From JBEKYD01 sp049509915 (GTDB lineage: Bacteria > Acidobacteriota > Terriglobia > Bryobacterales > Bryobacteraceae): a stretch of 13,594 bases of DNA. The stretch covers positions 1-13,594 of the forward strand of contig JBEKZL010000210.1 of NCBI GenBank assembly GCA_049509915.1, written 5' to 3'. Below, one piece after another: positions 5,306-12,845 of the stretch. How positions within the stretch are numbered: the stretch's first letter is position 1; every line of letters begins with the position of its first letter. The notes below the pieces were generated by a model. The model ran no database searches, had not been told where the DNA came from, and saw only the letters and a list, made by a program, of their open reading frames with translations. The translations under genes were made by a program, and so were the position numbers.

Positions 5306-6565
5306 ATGCCTGGTCCAGTTGTCACCATCGTTACACCGTCCTACAACCAGGGCCGTTTCATTCGTTCCACCATCGAGAGCGTTCTCAACCAGAACTATCC
5401 TCACTTGGAATACATCGTCATGGACGGCGGCTCCACCGACGAGACCGCCGCCATCGTCAAGGACTACTCCAGCCGTCTCACCTTTGTTTCGGAGAAGGAC
5501 CGGGGCCAGGCTCACGCCATCAACAAGGGTTTTCACATGGCCCGCGGCAGCGTCCTTGCCTGGCTCAACTCCGATGATCTGTACTTGCCCGAAAGCGTGG
5601 CTACCGCGGTGGAAGCGCTCACGCGGAATCCCGCGGCCGGCGCGATCTACGGGGAGGGCTACGTCATCGATTCGGCCGGGGAGTCGCCTTCGCGGTTCCC
5701 TTGGACCCAGACTTTCGACCTGTGGCGGCTCACCCACCTCTCCGACTACATTCTGCAGCAAACCGTCTTTTTTCGCCGCAGCGCGCTCGACGACACCGGC
5801 TACCTGGATGAGGCCCTGCAATATACCATGGACTGGGATATTCTCATTCGCCTCGGCAAGAAATACTCCATCGAATACATTCCGCGGTACATGGCCTGCT
5901 TGCGCGAATACCCGGAAACCAAGACTTTGGCCGGCGGCCCGCGGCGGGTGTCGGAGATTCGCAGGATGCTCTCGCGCCACACCGGTATGCTGGTTTCTCC
6001 GGGTTATGTGGTCTACGGGATCGAGACTTACCACCAGATCCTGTGCCGCGAAGTGGACCGGATGTTTCTGCCGCGGCTGCCCTCCGCCGCCGAAAAATTG
6101 CGCTGGTTGATTACTTACGCGTTGGGGAGAATCGCTTCCCGCACCTTCCGTGAATCCCAGGGCTTATATGCCGACGGCTGGGCTGCCCCGGTGTTGCGTT
6201 ACATGCTGCCGGCGGGGTCCGGTGCGCTGACCTTCGAGGGCTCGCTGCCCGACTCGGACCGCCTTCGAGGTCAACAGGTGTCGATTTCCGCCAACGGCAT
6301 CCGCCTGGGCCGATTCGACCTTCCTCCCGGCGACTTTCACCTGTCCGTGCCGCTTCCCGCGGAACTCGAGTCTCAACTGCTCCATTTGAAGATTAAGGCG
6401 GCGCGTTCCGCCGCATTGGCTCCAGAGCCCGCCGATGGCCACCGCAGACGCCTCGCCTATCTGCTGAAGAGCATCCGGCGCGCCGACACCCCCGGCGACG
6501 GGCGCTGCCGGGAACCGAGCCTTCTGCCGCCGATCTCCGCCTCGGCGGAATCTCTGCCCTCCTAG
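5306..6565 (+). CDS. Family 2 glycosyltransferase with C-terminal beta-rich extension
   Basis: The 419-residue product is a GT-A fold glycosyltransferase transferring a sugar from a nucleotide-sugar, probably cytoplasmic. Motifs: VTIVTPSYNQGRFI (6-19, nucleotide binding), MDGGSTDETAAIV (39-51), NKGFHMARG (73-81), WLNSDDLYLP (86-95, the DxD-equivalent metal site) and MDWDILIRLG (175-184, acceptor/catalytic-base region). GT2 cores usually end near residue 230-260. Here about 160 more residues follow, with an Arg-rich helical link and a beta-rich stretch (about 305-370, TFEGSLPD then VSISANGIRLGRFDLP) resembling the sandwich-like C-terminal pieces of some polysaccharide glycosyltransferases. No membrane helix is seen. 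ATG at 5306 is chosen because the conserved strand follows at once; GTG at 5276 adds ten residues. Neither has a good Shine-Dalgarno. The gene is isolated from other polysaccharide genes, so its product is unknown. Confidence 0.88.
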   Translation: MPGPVVTIVTPSYNQGRFIRSTIESVLNQNYPHLEYIVMDGGSTDETAAIVKDYSSRLTFVSEKDRGQAHAINKGFHMARGSVLAWLNSDDLYLPESVATAVEALTRNPAAGAIYGEGYVIDSAGESPSRFPWTQTFDLWRLTHLSDYILQQTVFFRRSALDDTGYLDEALQYTMDWDILIRLGKKYSIEYIPRYMACLREYPETKTLAGGPRRVSEIRRMLSRHTGMLVSPGYVVYGIETYHQILCREVDRMFLPRLPSAAEKLRWLITYALGRIASRTFRESQGLYADGWAAPVLRYMLPAGSGALTFEGSLPDSDRLRGQQVSISANGIRLGRFDLPPGDFHLSVPLPAELESQLLHLKIKAARSAALAPEPADGHRRRLAYLLKSIRRADTPGDGRCREPSLLPPISASAESLPS

Positions 6566-6574
6566 CGCCCGCTG

Positions 6575-7093
6575 CTACAGTTTCAGCTTGCCGGCCAGCA
6601 GTGCCGGCAGGAATGCGGCGACATGCAGGGCATGATCGAATTCGCCGGTAACAATCATGTTCGCAAGAACGGGCAGCGGGAACAGGCGGACCTCGATGCC
6701 TTCCTCGGGACTGCGTCCCGCGGCGGGCTTCACCTGCGGCGCGAAAAAATTCCAGATGCGGGTCTCCAGGCGGCCGGCGTCGGGAATCATCGTGCCGAGC
6801 GGCTCCAGTTCGCCGGCCTCGTACCCCGTCTCCTCCAGTAATTCGCGGCGCATGGCTTGTTCGGGAGTTTCGCCGGGATCTACCAACCCGCTGGGCAGCT
6901 CGAGCGTATAGCGCTCCACGGCAGGACGGTATTGCCGCACCATCACCACCCGCCGGTCCGCGGTGAGCGCGATTGCCGCAGTGTAATCGGGCGGACGAAC
7001 GGAATAGTAGGGCGGCTCGCCTTCCCGCATGGTTTTGGCCCGCAACTCGAACCAGGGGGTGTGGAAGGCGATTTCGGTGCGCAGTGGTTTCAC
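6575..7093 (-). CDS. NUDIX hydrolase, ADP-ribose/ADP-sugar pyrophosphatase-like
   Basis: This is a 172-residue NUDIX hydrolase cleaving a nucleoside diphosphate linked to another moiety. The complete Nudix box GX5EX7REUXEEXGU is seen at residues 69-91 (G69, E75, REL 83-85, EE 87-88, G90). VMVRQYRPAVERYTLELPSG before the box and the Pro/Gly segment after it (IPDAGRLETRIWNFFA) fit the ADP-ribose pyrophosphatase (NudF/YqkG-like) subgroup. The start is GTG at 7093, overlapping the CpaF-type gene's TGA by four bases (GTGA), so the two are translationally coupled. The 3' end nearly abuts the convergent glycosyltransferase (9 bp gap). ADP-ribose as substrate is inferred from similarity only. Confidence 0.92.
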   Translation of the reverse strand: MKPLRTEIAFHTPWFELRAKTMREGEPPYYSVRPPDYTAAIALTADRRVVMVRQYRPAVERYTLELPSGLVDPGETPEQAMRRELLEETGYEAGELEPLGTMIPDAGRLETRIWNFFAPQVKPAAGRSPEEGIEVRLFPLPVLANMIVTGEFDHALHVAAFLPALLAGKLKL

Positions 7094-8430
7094 AGGTTTA
7101 GCGGAACCGATTCGGTGAAAACGTGGGGCGGCAGCTGGATGCCGGCCAGGCGGAGGCGCTCCATGATTTTGGGCTGCACCCCGGTGGCGTGGAAGCGTCC
7201 CTGCACCTTGCCGGCGTCGGTCACCCCGGCGCGCTCGAAGGTAAAGATCTCCTGCAGGTCGATGCGGTCGTCGCGCACTCCCAGCACTTCGGCAATACTC
7301 AGAATCTTACGCGTGCCGTCCTGCAGACGCGAAACCTGCACCACCAGCTTGATGGCGCTGGCCAGTTGCTGCAGAATTACGCGGGTGGGGATTTCCAGGT
7401 CCGCCATCATGACCATGGTCTCCAGCCGCGAGAAAGCGTCCCGCGGCGAATTGGCGTGGACCGTGCTCATCGAGCCCTCCACGCCGGTATTCATGGCCTG
7501 CAGCATGTCCAGAGCTTCCGCGCCGCGGCACTCGCCCACGATGATGCGGTCCGGCCGCATGCGCAAGGCGGTTCTGAGCAGCATGCGCTGGTTGATGCCA
7601 CCCTCTTTATTCAAATTCGGCGGGCGCGTTTCGAATTTCACCACGTGCCGCTGCTGCAGTTGAAGCTCGGCCGTGTCCTCGATGGTGATGATGCGTTCTT
7701 CTTCTGGGATGAAGCGCGACATGGCGTTGAGCATGGTGGTCTTGCCGGAGCCGGTGCCGCCGGAAATCAGAATCGTGGCCTTGGCCTGGACGCATGCCGA
7801 CAGGAATCGCACCATCCCCGGAGTGAGCGTCTTGTACTGCAGCATCTCCTCCTGGGTGATGACGTGGCGGCCGAAACGCCGGATGCTCAGGCACGGTCCA
7901 TCGAGAGCCAGCGGCGGTATGATGGCATTCACGCGCGAGCCGTCGGCCAGCCGCGCGTCCACGATGGGCTGGGCTTCGTCGATCCGCCGGCCCACGTGCG
8001 CCACGATCTTCTCGATGATGTGCAGCAGGTGGCCGTCGTCCTTAAAGCGCACCGCCGATTCCGAGAGCTTGCCGGCCCGCTCGATGAAAACCTTGTTGTA
8101 GCGGTTGACCAGGATATCGGAAATGGACGGCTCTTTCAGCAGGGTTTCGAGCGGACCCAGCCCCAGCGTCTCGTCGAGCACCTCTTCCACGATCTTGGTC
8201 TGCTCGGCCGTTGTCATGGGCACGCGCTCGTCTTCCAGCAGGCGCTCCACCACCCTGCCGATTTCGGCGCGGACGCGATCCTTGGGCAGCGACGACACGC
8301 GCTCGAAATTCAACACGCCCAGCAGCTTTCGGTGAATTTCCGATTTCAGCTCGAAGTAACGATCGGCGCCCCGGACGCTCGCGAGCGTGCTTGCGCCGCG
8401 CGCCGGCAAGGGACGATTGGTGGAACCCAC
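7090..8430 (-). CDS. CpaF/TadA-type secretion ATPase
   Basis: The 446-residue product is a type II/IV secretion-superfamily ATPase of the CpaF/TadA branch. These hexameric cytoplasmic motors drive Flp/Tad pilus assembly or related secretion. Domains: an N-terminal helical region (about 28-100, YFELKSEIHRKLLGVLNFER); an N-terminal beta domain (about 100-190, SDILVNRYNKVFIERAGKL, then GSRVNAIIPPLALDGPCLSI); Walker A GGTGSGKTT (224-232); Asp box IEDTAELQL (250-258); Walker B RIIVGECRGAEALDML (295-310); and His box STVHANS (322-328). GTG at 8430 is chosen because AGGAGA lies 5 nt upstream. The frame stays open to 8643, but that stretch lacks family similarity and contains the promoter. No prepilin, TadB/C, TadZ or secretin gene is present nearby, so it is an orphan in this window. 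Confidence 0.95.
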   Translation of the reverse strand: MGSTNRPLPARGASTLASVRGADRYFELKSEIHRKLLGVLNFERVSSLPKDRVRAEIGRVVERLLEDERVPMTTAEQTKIVEEVLDETLGLGPLETLLKEPSISDILVNRYNKVFIERAGKLSESAVRFKDDGHLLHIIEKIVAHVGRRIDEAQPIVDARLADGSRVNAIIPPLALDGPCLSIRRFGRHVITQEEMLQYKTLTPGMVRFLSACVQAKATILISGGTGSGKTTMLNAMSRFIPEEERIITIEDTAELQLQQRHVVKFETRPPNLNKEGGINQRMLLRTALRMRPDRIIVGECRGAEALDMLQAMNTGVEGSMSTVHANSPRDAFSRLETMVMMADLEIPTRVILQQLASAIKLVVQVSRLQDGTRKILSIAEVLGVRDDRIDLQEIFTFERAGVTDAGKVQGRFHATGVQPKIMERLRLAGIQLPPHVFTESVPLNL

Positions 8431-8473
8431 GGTTTCTCCTGAAGGCCGTCGTTGAAACGCGGCTGCGATCTCG

Positions 8474-8504
8474 ATTATAGCCCGGCATGGGATGGGCCGG
8501 TCAC
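8474..8504 (-). promoter_or_regulatory. Likely sigma70-type promoter for the CpaF-NUDIX unit
   Basis: On the minus strand, TATAAT (8479-8474) matches the -10 consensus perfectly. GTGACC (8504-8499), at 19-bp spacing, matches 4/6 of TTGACA. Transcription would start near 8467, leaving a leader of about 36 nt with AGGAGA before GTG 8430. It lies inside the non-conserved upstream extension of the open frame, supporting the shorter start. Confidence 0.55.
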
Positions 8505-8764
8505 GGCGAGGCAGACATTTGGATTCCTGTACCGCGTGTTTGCGGTGGCGACGATTCGCGGCGGTGAGGGCCGGGCCGCGGCGCGACAGCACCGACACTA
8601 CCATCGCACCGGCGACAACCGCCGGACTCACCGCCGCCGGCACGAGGGCGGTGGCAACTCCGCCAGGCCCCGTGGTTACTGCTTGCTCGCATCGTAACGC
8701 CAGCGCGGTTCGGGGCTTGCTCGGAAGCTGTAAACAAAGCGTAAAATCGCGGCGGAAGCCGGGT
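8505..8764. other. Gene-free spacer between the histidine kinase and CpaF-type genes
   Basis: The full spacer 8431-8764 is 334 bp and, apart from the promoter at its left end, shows no credible gene. The open frames crossing it have no recognisable domain and an Arg/Gly/Pro-rich shadow-like composition. A short perfect stem CCGGCG / CGCCGG (8609-8614, 8620-8625) with a 5-nt loop is present, but it has no T-run and could be chance in this GC-rich stretch. No riboswitch was recognised. Confidence 0.5.
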
Positions 8765-10462
8765 TCAGGCTGGCAGGCGAATCAGAAATCGGGCGCCGCG
8801 GCCGGTACTGGAGTCGGCCCAGATCTCGCCGCCGTGATCGAGAATGGTGCGTTTCGACAGGGCGAGGCCGAGGCCCATCCCATGGCGTTTGCCGGCGGTG
8901 GCGAAAGGCTCGAACAGGTGCGGCCGCAGATCGTTCGCGATGCCGGCGCCATCATCCTCCACGCTCACCACCACGGCATGGTCCGCGGATTCCGCCGACA
9001 CACGCACGTGCCCTCCATGCGGCATGGCGTCGATAGCGTTCGCGATCAGGTTCTGGAAGACGCGTTCGACCGACGGCCGGTCGAGGGTGAGTTCGATCTC
9101 CGGAGAAACGTCGCACGCCAGGGCGACGCCGGGAATGGCGGCGGCATCGGCCAATGAATCGCAGGCGGCCAGAACCACATCGCGCAGGCGGCAGGTTTCG
9201 CGGCGGCGGCCATGGCCGCGGCTGGCTTCGGCCAGCTCCTGCAGCATCGCCAGAATCCGGCGCGACGAGCCGTAGATGCTGGCCGCCAGCTTTTCCACCT
9301 GGCCGGCGGAGAGCTCCCCATCCACCAGCATCTCGGCGCCTCCATAAATCGCCGCCAGCGGGTTGCGCAGGTCGTGAATGATGGACGTCGACAGGCGGCC
9401 GACGGTCGAGATCCGCTCCTGGCGAATCAGTTCCTGGCGCGCAATGCGGAGCGCGGCGCACATTTCGTTGAAGCTCTCGGCCAGCCGCCCCAGCTCGTCG
9501 GCGCTGGAAACCGGCACCCGCGCGTCGTAATCGCCGGTGGCGATTCGCGAGGCCGCACGCTCCAGCGCCTGGACTGGCTGCACGATGCGCCTGGTCAGCA
9601 GGTAAGTGCCGGCCAGCCCGAGCGCGATCGCCAATATCCAGATCAAAAACATCCGCACGCGCAGCGTGGCCAGGCGCCGGTCCGCGGCCTGGAACGAGCG
9701 TAAAATGCGTAGCTCGCCCACCGGCCGGCCGGCCACATCGGCGAGCGGCACCACAAACTGCGCATAACCCGAATCGCCGATCTCGACCTGCTCCCGGCGG
9801 GTTAGACGCTCAGGGACGCTGACGGGAAGCGTGGATGCGATCGGCCGTCCACGGGAGAAAAAAACGAAGTCGCTGCCGGTGGCCTGCTTGAGCTCGCGCG
9901 CCAGCGCGGCATCCACCTCGAAGCAGGCTACCAGCACGTTGAGCAGCGCCGATCCGTGCTCGGCGGCCACATACACAGGTGTCACCACGGTCTGGTAGAG
10001 CCGTCCATTTTCGATCACGAACCCGGTCGCCTGGCCGGGAAAACGGGCGGCCGCGGCGGCAAGCGGAAAACTGGGAGCGGCTTTGAGCGCCGGACCGAGC
10101 GAGGCGACCACCGCTCCTCCCGGCTCCAGCACGTAGAACAACGTGCGGCTGGGGGCGACGCTGTTCCAGAGTTCGCTGGCGGTGTCGCGAATGGTTGCCT
10201 GGTCGCGAGTGCCGAATGCCGCGCGCACATCCGACATGCGGCTCAGCACCAGGCTGATCGAAGCCAGCCGTTCCGCGCGCGCCCGCCACAGCGATTCATA
10301 GGCGCGGGAACTGGCGGCCACCTCTTCGTTCAGCATGACGCTGGCGTTGCTGGCGAAGTAGTTCTCCACCGCCCAGCCCGAAACCGCCAACAGGCAGGTG
10401 ATGGCCACCGACGTGGAGAGCATGATCTTCCACAGCAGCGACATGGATTCGAGGCGCCGCAC
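8765..10462 (-). CDS. Periplasmic-sensing histidine kinase (HAMP-HisKA-HATPase)
   Basis: The 565-residue product is a membrane histidine kinase. Layout: TM1 (about 12-31, ending CLLAVSGWAV); a ~240-residue periplasmic sensor region (about 33-270), Cache-like with FYVLEPGGAVVASLG and GSDFVFFSRGRPIAST; TM2 (about 271-289, MFLIWILAIALGLAGTYLL); HAMP (about 290-343, IVQPVQALERAASRIATGDY); HisKA with phospho-acceptor H363 in STSIIHDLRNPLAAIYGG; and an ATPase domain with N-box NLIANAIDAM (N471, N475), G1 VEDDGAGI, F-box LFEPF and G2 GMGLGLAL. The HDLRNPL box resembles NtrB-type kinases. The start is GTG at 10462, only 2 nt after the cupredoxin stop (TAG-CC-GTG), indicating coupling. ATG at 10444 is the alternative. 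No receiver is fused. The likely partners are the regulators upstream in the same orientation (12846-13594). The ligand is unknown. Confidence 0.95.
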   Translation of the reverse strand: MRRLESMSLLWKIMLSTSVAITCLLAVSGWAVENYFASNASVMLNEEVAASSRAYESLWRARAERLASISLVLSRMSDVRAAFGTRDQATIRDTASELWNSVAPSRTLFYVLEPGGAVVASLGPALKAAPSFPLAAAAARFPGQATGFVIENGRLYQTVVTPVYVAAEHGSALLNVLVACFEVDAALARELKQATGSDFVFFSRGRPIASTLPVSVPERLTRREQVEIGDSGYAQFVVPLADVAGRPVGELRILRSFQAADRRLATLRVRMFLIWILAIALGLAGTYLLTRRIVQPVQALERAASRIATGDYDARVPVSSADELGRLAESFNEMCAALRIARQELIRQERISTVGRLSTSIIHDLRNPLAAIYGGAEMLVDGELSAGQVEKLAASIYGSSRRILAMLQELAEASRGHGRRRETCRLRDVVLAACDSLADAAAIPGVALACDVSPEIELTLDRPSVERVFQNLIANAIDAMPHGGHVRVSAESADHAVVVSVEDDGAGIANDLRPHLFEPFATAGKRHGMGLGLALSKRTILDHGGEIWADSSTGRGARFLIRLPA

Positions 10463-10464
10463 GG

Positions 10465-11253
10465 CTATTGGTGAGTGCCGGGATAGTAGCCCGCGCCACC
10501 CGGAGCGGGCGGGTAATCCCGCCCGTACTTATTCTTGTGCGGAATGGAAAGATAGCCAGTCTCGGAAATGACGATGGGCGGAATCGAAACGCGGCCGCCC
10601 CAGACGGCGACGCGCCGGCTCACGCTCTCGAGCGCGGCCTGGGTGGCGCGTTCGTGAAAGAAAGTGAGATCGTATCCGCCTTCCGGCACGCCGGCGATCT
10701 CGAAACGCCCGTCCGTCCCGGTGATGCCGAACAGCGGCGTGTCCAGCACCGCGATGATCGCGCTCATGCTCGAATGAATGTTGCAGAACACCCGCACGAT
10801 ACCGGGGCGGCTGAAAAGGATGCTGCGGTTCGAGCCGGGCGGATACAGGCCGACGTCGAAAAGCTGACCATTGTAGTTGGAAAACGCATTGTGGAAGATC
10901 GGATCGAGATTGGGAAAATCCACCGTCGATCCCACCGTGACCATCAGCAGATGGGGCCGGAATTCTTTGTCCTTCTGCACCATGCGGACGTGCAATGGGA
11001 CCGGTGCGGGGGCTGGGCCGGCCGGTTCCAGCCAGACCGCCACGCCGGAGTAGTCATGATGCTGGTGAACGGCCGGCGCACGCGAATCCACGAGTTCCAC
11101 GCGCCCCGCCAGCGTGGCCGCGATACCGGGGGCGGCCAGCACAAGAATAACGGCCAAGGCGATTTGTGGGCTAGGCTGGGAGCCTGCGGCGGCCGCCCCG
11201 CCCGCGGCATCCAAGGATGTTCTTGAGACGCCGTCGCCTCGCCGATTTCTCAC
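10465..11253 (-). CDS. Exported cupredoxin (plastocyanin/amicyanin-like, MauL-type annotation)
   Basis: The 262-residue product is a probable periplasmic blue-copper protein. A signal peptide (hydrophobic IALAVILVLAAPGIAA, about 31-46) follows an Ala/Gly-rich n-region. The cupredoxin part shows MVTVGSTVDFPNLDPIFHNA, with ligand H121, and VFCNIHSSM, with C157, H160 and M163. This C-x2-H-x2-M spacing is the one in amicyanin's CTPHPFM. A small carboxypeptidase-regulatory-like strand set follows (GTDGRFEIAGVPEGGYDLTF, about 180-199), then a Tyr/Pro/Gly tail (DYPPAPGGAGYYPG). Such proteins are often annotated methylamine utilization proteins, but no mau dehydrogenase genes are seen, so that role is not supported. 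GTG at 11253 is chosen, with GGAGG 6 nt upstream. The gene is 2 nt upstream of the histidine kinase, suggesting it supplies or modulates its signal. That link is inference. Confidence 0.87.
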   Translation of the reverse strand: MRNRRGDGVSRTSLDAAGGAAAAGSQPSPQIALAVILVLAAPGIAATLAGRVELVDSRAPAVHQHHDYSGVAVWLEPAGPAPAPVPLHVRMVQKDKEFRPHLLMVTVGSTVDFPNLDPIFHNAFSNYNGQLFDVGLYPPGSNRSILFSRPGIVRVFCNIHSSMSAIIAVLDTPLFGITGTDGRFEIAGVPEGGYDLTFFHERATQAALESVSRRVAVWGGRVSIPPIVISETGYLSIPHKNKYGRDYPPAPGGAGYYPGTHQ

Positions 11254-11286
11254 CTTCCACCTCCACAACTATACTGGGCGCGGCGA

Positions 11287-11328
11287 GGCGGCCCGGGAGG
11301 CCGCCGCAGGGTGGGAGCCTGCCCCCAC
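11287..11328. repeat. Hairpin cluster between the porin and cupredoxin genes
   Basis: A perfect 7-bp stem GGCGGCC / GGCCGCC (11287-11293, 11299-11305; 5-nt loop) is followed at once by overlapping short stems GCAGG/CCTGC (11306-11322) and GTGGG/CCCAC (11311-11328). The word TGGGAGCCTGC here (11312-11322) recurs at 11177-11187 inside the cupredoxin signal region. No T-run follows on the minus strand, so transcription may continue into the cupredoxin gene. It may stabilise or attenuate the message. Confidence 0.45.
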
Positions 11329-11332
11329 TGCT

Positions 11333-12682
11333 CTAAAACAGATAGGCGAAAGCCAGGTCATAATGCGGGTTGAGACGCGTCGCCGAACCGAGATACGCCG
11401 TCTGGACAATGGCCGATTCAAAGCTCACCACCACGCCAGAGAGAATCTGGTACATGGCGTTGGCCCCGTAGGACTGGTTCTTCGAAATCAGACCGATATC
11501 GAGGTCGCGGTTGCGGTCGTCCTCCTGGCCGCCAAACAGGTGAAACGCGAGGCGGTGGGTTGCCCGATATTCGAGTTGCGTCCAACCGCCCGCTCCATGC
11601 ACCGCTCTCGGATCCCCTCGGTACGGCGCCACGATGCCTTGCTGCAAGCCGCCGATCACAGCCAGGTTTTTTCCCAGGAACGCGGCCCCGGAGAGCGTGA
11701 GGCTCCGCGCCAGCGGAATACGCCAATCGAGCGAAGCGATGCGCGATGGCACCGAATACCCGAGCAGGTGCGAGTCGCTGACATGAAAGCCCGGCGCAAG
11801 CTCAAAATCGCCATTGTCGCCGGAATGTTTCCAGAATACGAACCTGCCTTCGACTGCCGGGCGGCCGGAGAGTGTACTGGAGGAGTATGCTGCCGGAACG
11901 CTGCCGGACTCGCTGGTTTCGAGAATGCCGGCCTGGGCGCGGAGGCCGGCCGAATCGCCGAAGGAAAATCGCTGCTCGACGCGGGCCTGCGGCCGCCAGA
12001 GCCAGAGGTTGCCGGCGTCGGTCAGCGGCGAAACGCCGACCTGGGCCAGCGAATCCGGTTCGCGGGGCGCGAGGATGGGTTTGTCCTGCGCCACCGTGAA
12101 GGTAGTATTCGTCCAGCGGAAATCGAGATCGGCAATGCGCAGACGGACGAGTTGATCGAGCGAGTCGCCCGTGCCGCCGAAAAAGTCGACGTACGCGGCG
12201 CCGGAAACTTCAGCCCAGGCCACCCGCTCCGGCGCTTGAAACTTCAACCCAACGACGGTCTGGCGCAGGCTGGCGCCGTCAAAACTCGCGCCGGCTTCGG
12301 CCGCGGCCGTGGTGGGGTCCTGCTGGCCGCCCCCGTATTTGCCGTTGAGATAAGAATTGAACAGGACCATGCCAGTGAGTTGGACCGCCGAATGGTGTTC
12401 GGATTCGACGCGTGTCTGGGCCAGGTCCGCAATCCGCTGTTCCGCCACGTCGACTCTCTCCGCAACCGGCGCCGCGGGCGCGGCTGCCGTTGCACCCGCG
12501 GAAGCGATCTGTTCGCGCAACGAGCGAATCTCCGACATCAACTCGCGGTTCTGTTGCTCCAGCAGGTCCAGGCGCTGCAGAATACGTTCCAGGTCCGATG
12601 GCTGATGCGATTGCGCCAACAAAGTGCCGGGCAAACTTAGGGCCAACGCGAGAATCGCTCCACGGCCGCTGCGGTGGCGCAC
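11333..12682 (-). CDS. Outer-membrane beta-barrel protein with N-terminal coiled coil (DcaP-like porin)
   Basis: The 449-residue product is a probable outer-membrane channel. A signal peptide (AILALALSLPGTLLAQ, cleavage near residue 23/24) precedes a predicted coiled coil (about 29-61, LERILQRLDLLEQQNRELMS and on). Then come an Ala/Pro linker (ATAAAPAAPVA, 65-75) and about 350 residues of alternating beta-strand sequence with many aromatic and Gly residues. It ends in YDLAFAYLF, the terminal aromatic used as a BAM recognition signal. This coiled-coil-plus-barrel layout resembles trimeric DcaP-type porins; the exact family and substrate are uncertain. GTG at 12682 is chosen because the signal peptide follows directly, though no clear Shine-Dalgarno precedes it. 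An in-frame ATG at 12856 with AAGGA upstream would add 58 unconserved-looking residues that translate an inverted repeat. It is followed by the cupredoxin gene after 79 nt. Confidence 0.82.
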   Translation of the reverse strand: MRHRSGRGAILALALSLPGTLLAQSHQPSDLERILQRLDLLEQQNRELMSEIRSLREQIASAGATAAAPAAPVAERVDVAEQRIADLAQTRVESEHHSAVQLTGMVLFNSYLNGKYGGGQQDPTTAAAEAGASFDGASLRQTVVGLKFQAPERVAWAEVSGAAYVDFFGGTGDSLDQLVRLRIADLDFRWTNTTFTVAQDKPILAPREPDSLAQVGVSPLTDAGNLWLWRPQARVEQRFSFGDSAGLRAQAGILETSESGSVPAAYSSSTLSGRPAVEGRFVFWKHSGDNGDFELAPGFHVSDSHLLGYSVPSRIASLDWRIPLARSLTLSGAAFLGKNLAVIGGLQQGIVAPYRGDPRAVHGAGGWTQLEYRATHRLAFHLFGGQEDDRNRDLDIGLISKNQSYGANAMYQILSGVVVSFESAIVQTAYLGSATRLNPHYDLAFAYLF

Positions 12683-12686
12683 CCGT

Positions 12687-12820
12687 AAATGGTGGGGCGG
12701 ATCCCCTGGTCCGCGCGGATCCCCCTGGACCCGCTGTTCTTCCGACGAGTCGGGCGCTTGCCACCTCGGACAAGCCGGCCAGGGGGCCGGCCGCCGACCG
12801 GGGGGTCCGCCCCACCATTT
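12687..12820. repeat. Large intergenic inverted repeat upstream of the porin gene
   Basis: AAATGGTGGGGCGGATCCCC (12687-12706) is inverted at 12801-12820, with 19 of 20 positions complementary. The ~94-bp interior holds secondary structure of its own: CGGATCCCCTGG (12698-12709) is repeated with one extra C at 12716-12728, and GGCC/GGCCGG palindromes lie around 12777-12792. The element occupies almost the whole gap between the receiver gene (ends 12846) and the porin GTG (12682). It looks like a mobile or dispersed palindromic intergenic element. Confidence 0.65.
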
Positions 12821-12845
12821 GTGCCAATGTTCGAATGCGTTAGTG

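Noticed and set aside
8431..8643. N-terminal 71-residue extension of the CpaF-type ATPase
   Set aside because: GTG 8430 has AGGAGA at 5 nt and begins where family similarity begins. The extension contains a consensus TATAAT and has no family-like sequence.
8501..8737. Possible small gene in the kinase-ATPase spacer
   Set aside because: Arg/Gly/Ser/Pro-rich translation without domain or ribosome site. It overlaps the promoter region.
11268..11273. TATAGT on the minus strand as a -10 for the cupredoxin gene
   Set aside because: Transcription would start at about 11261, within the Shine-Dalgarno of the GTG at 11253. No -35 is visible.
11114..12640. 508-codon plus-strand open frame over the porin and cupredoxin
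   Set aside because: No recognisable domain. It spans two well-supported minus-strand genes and their spacer.
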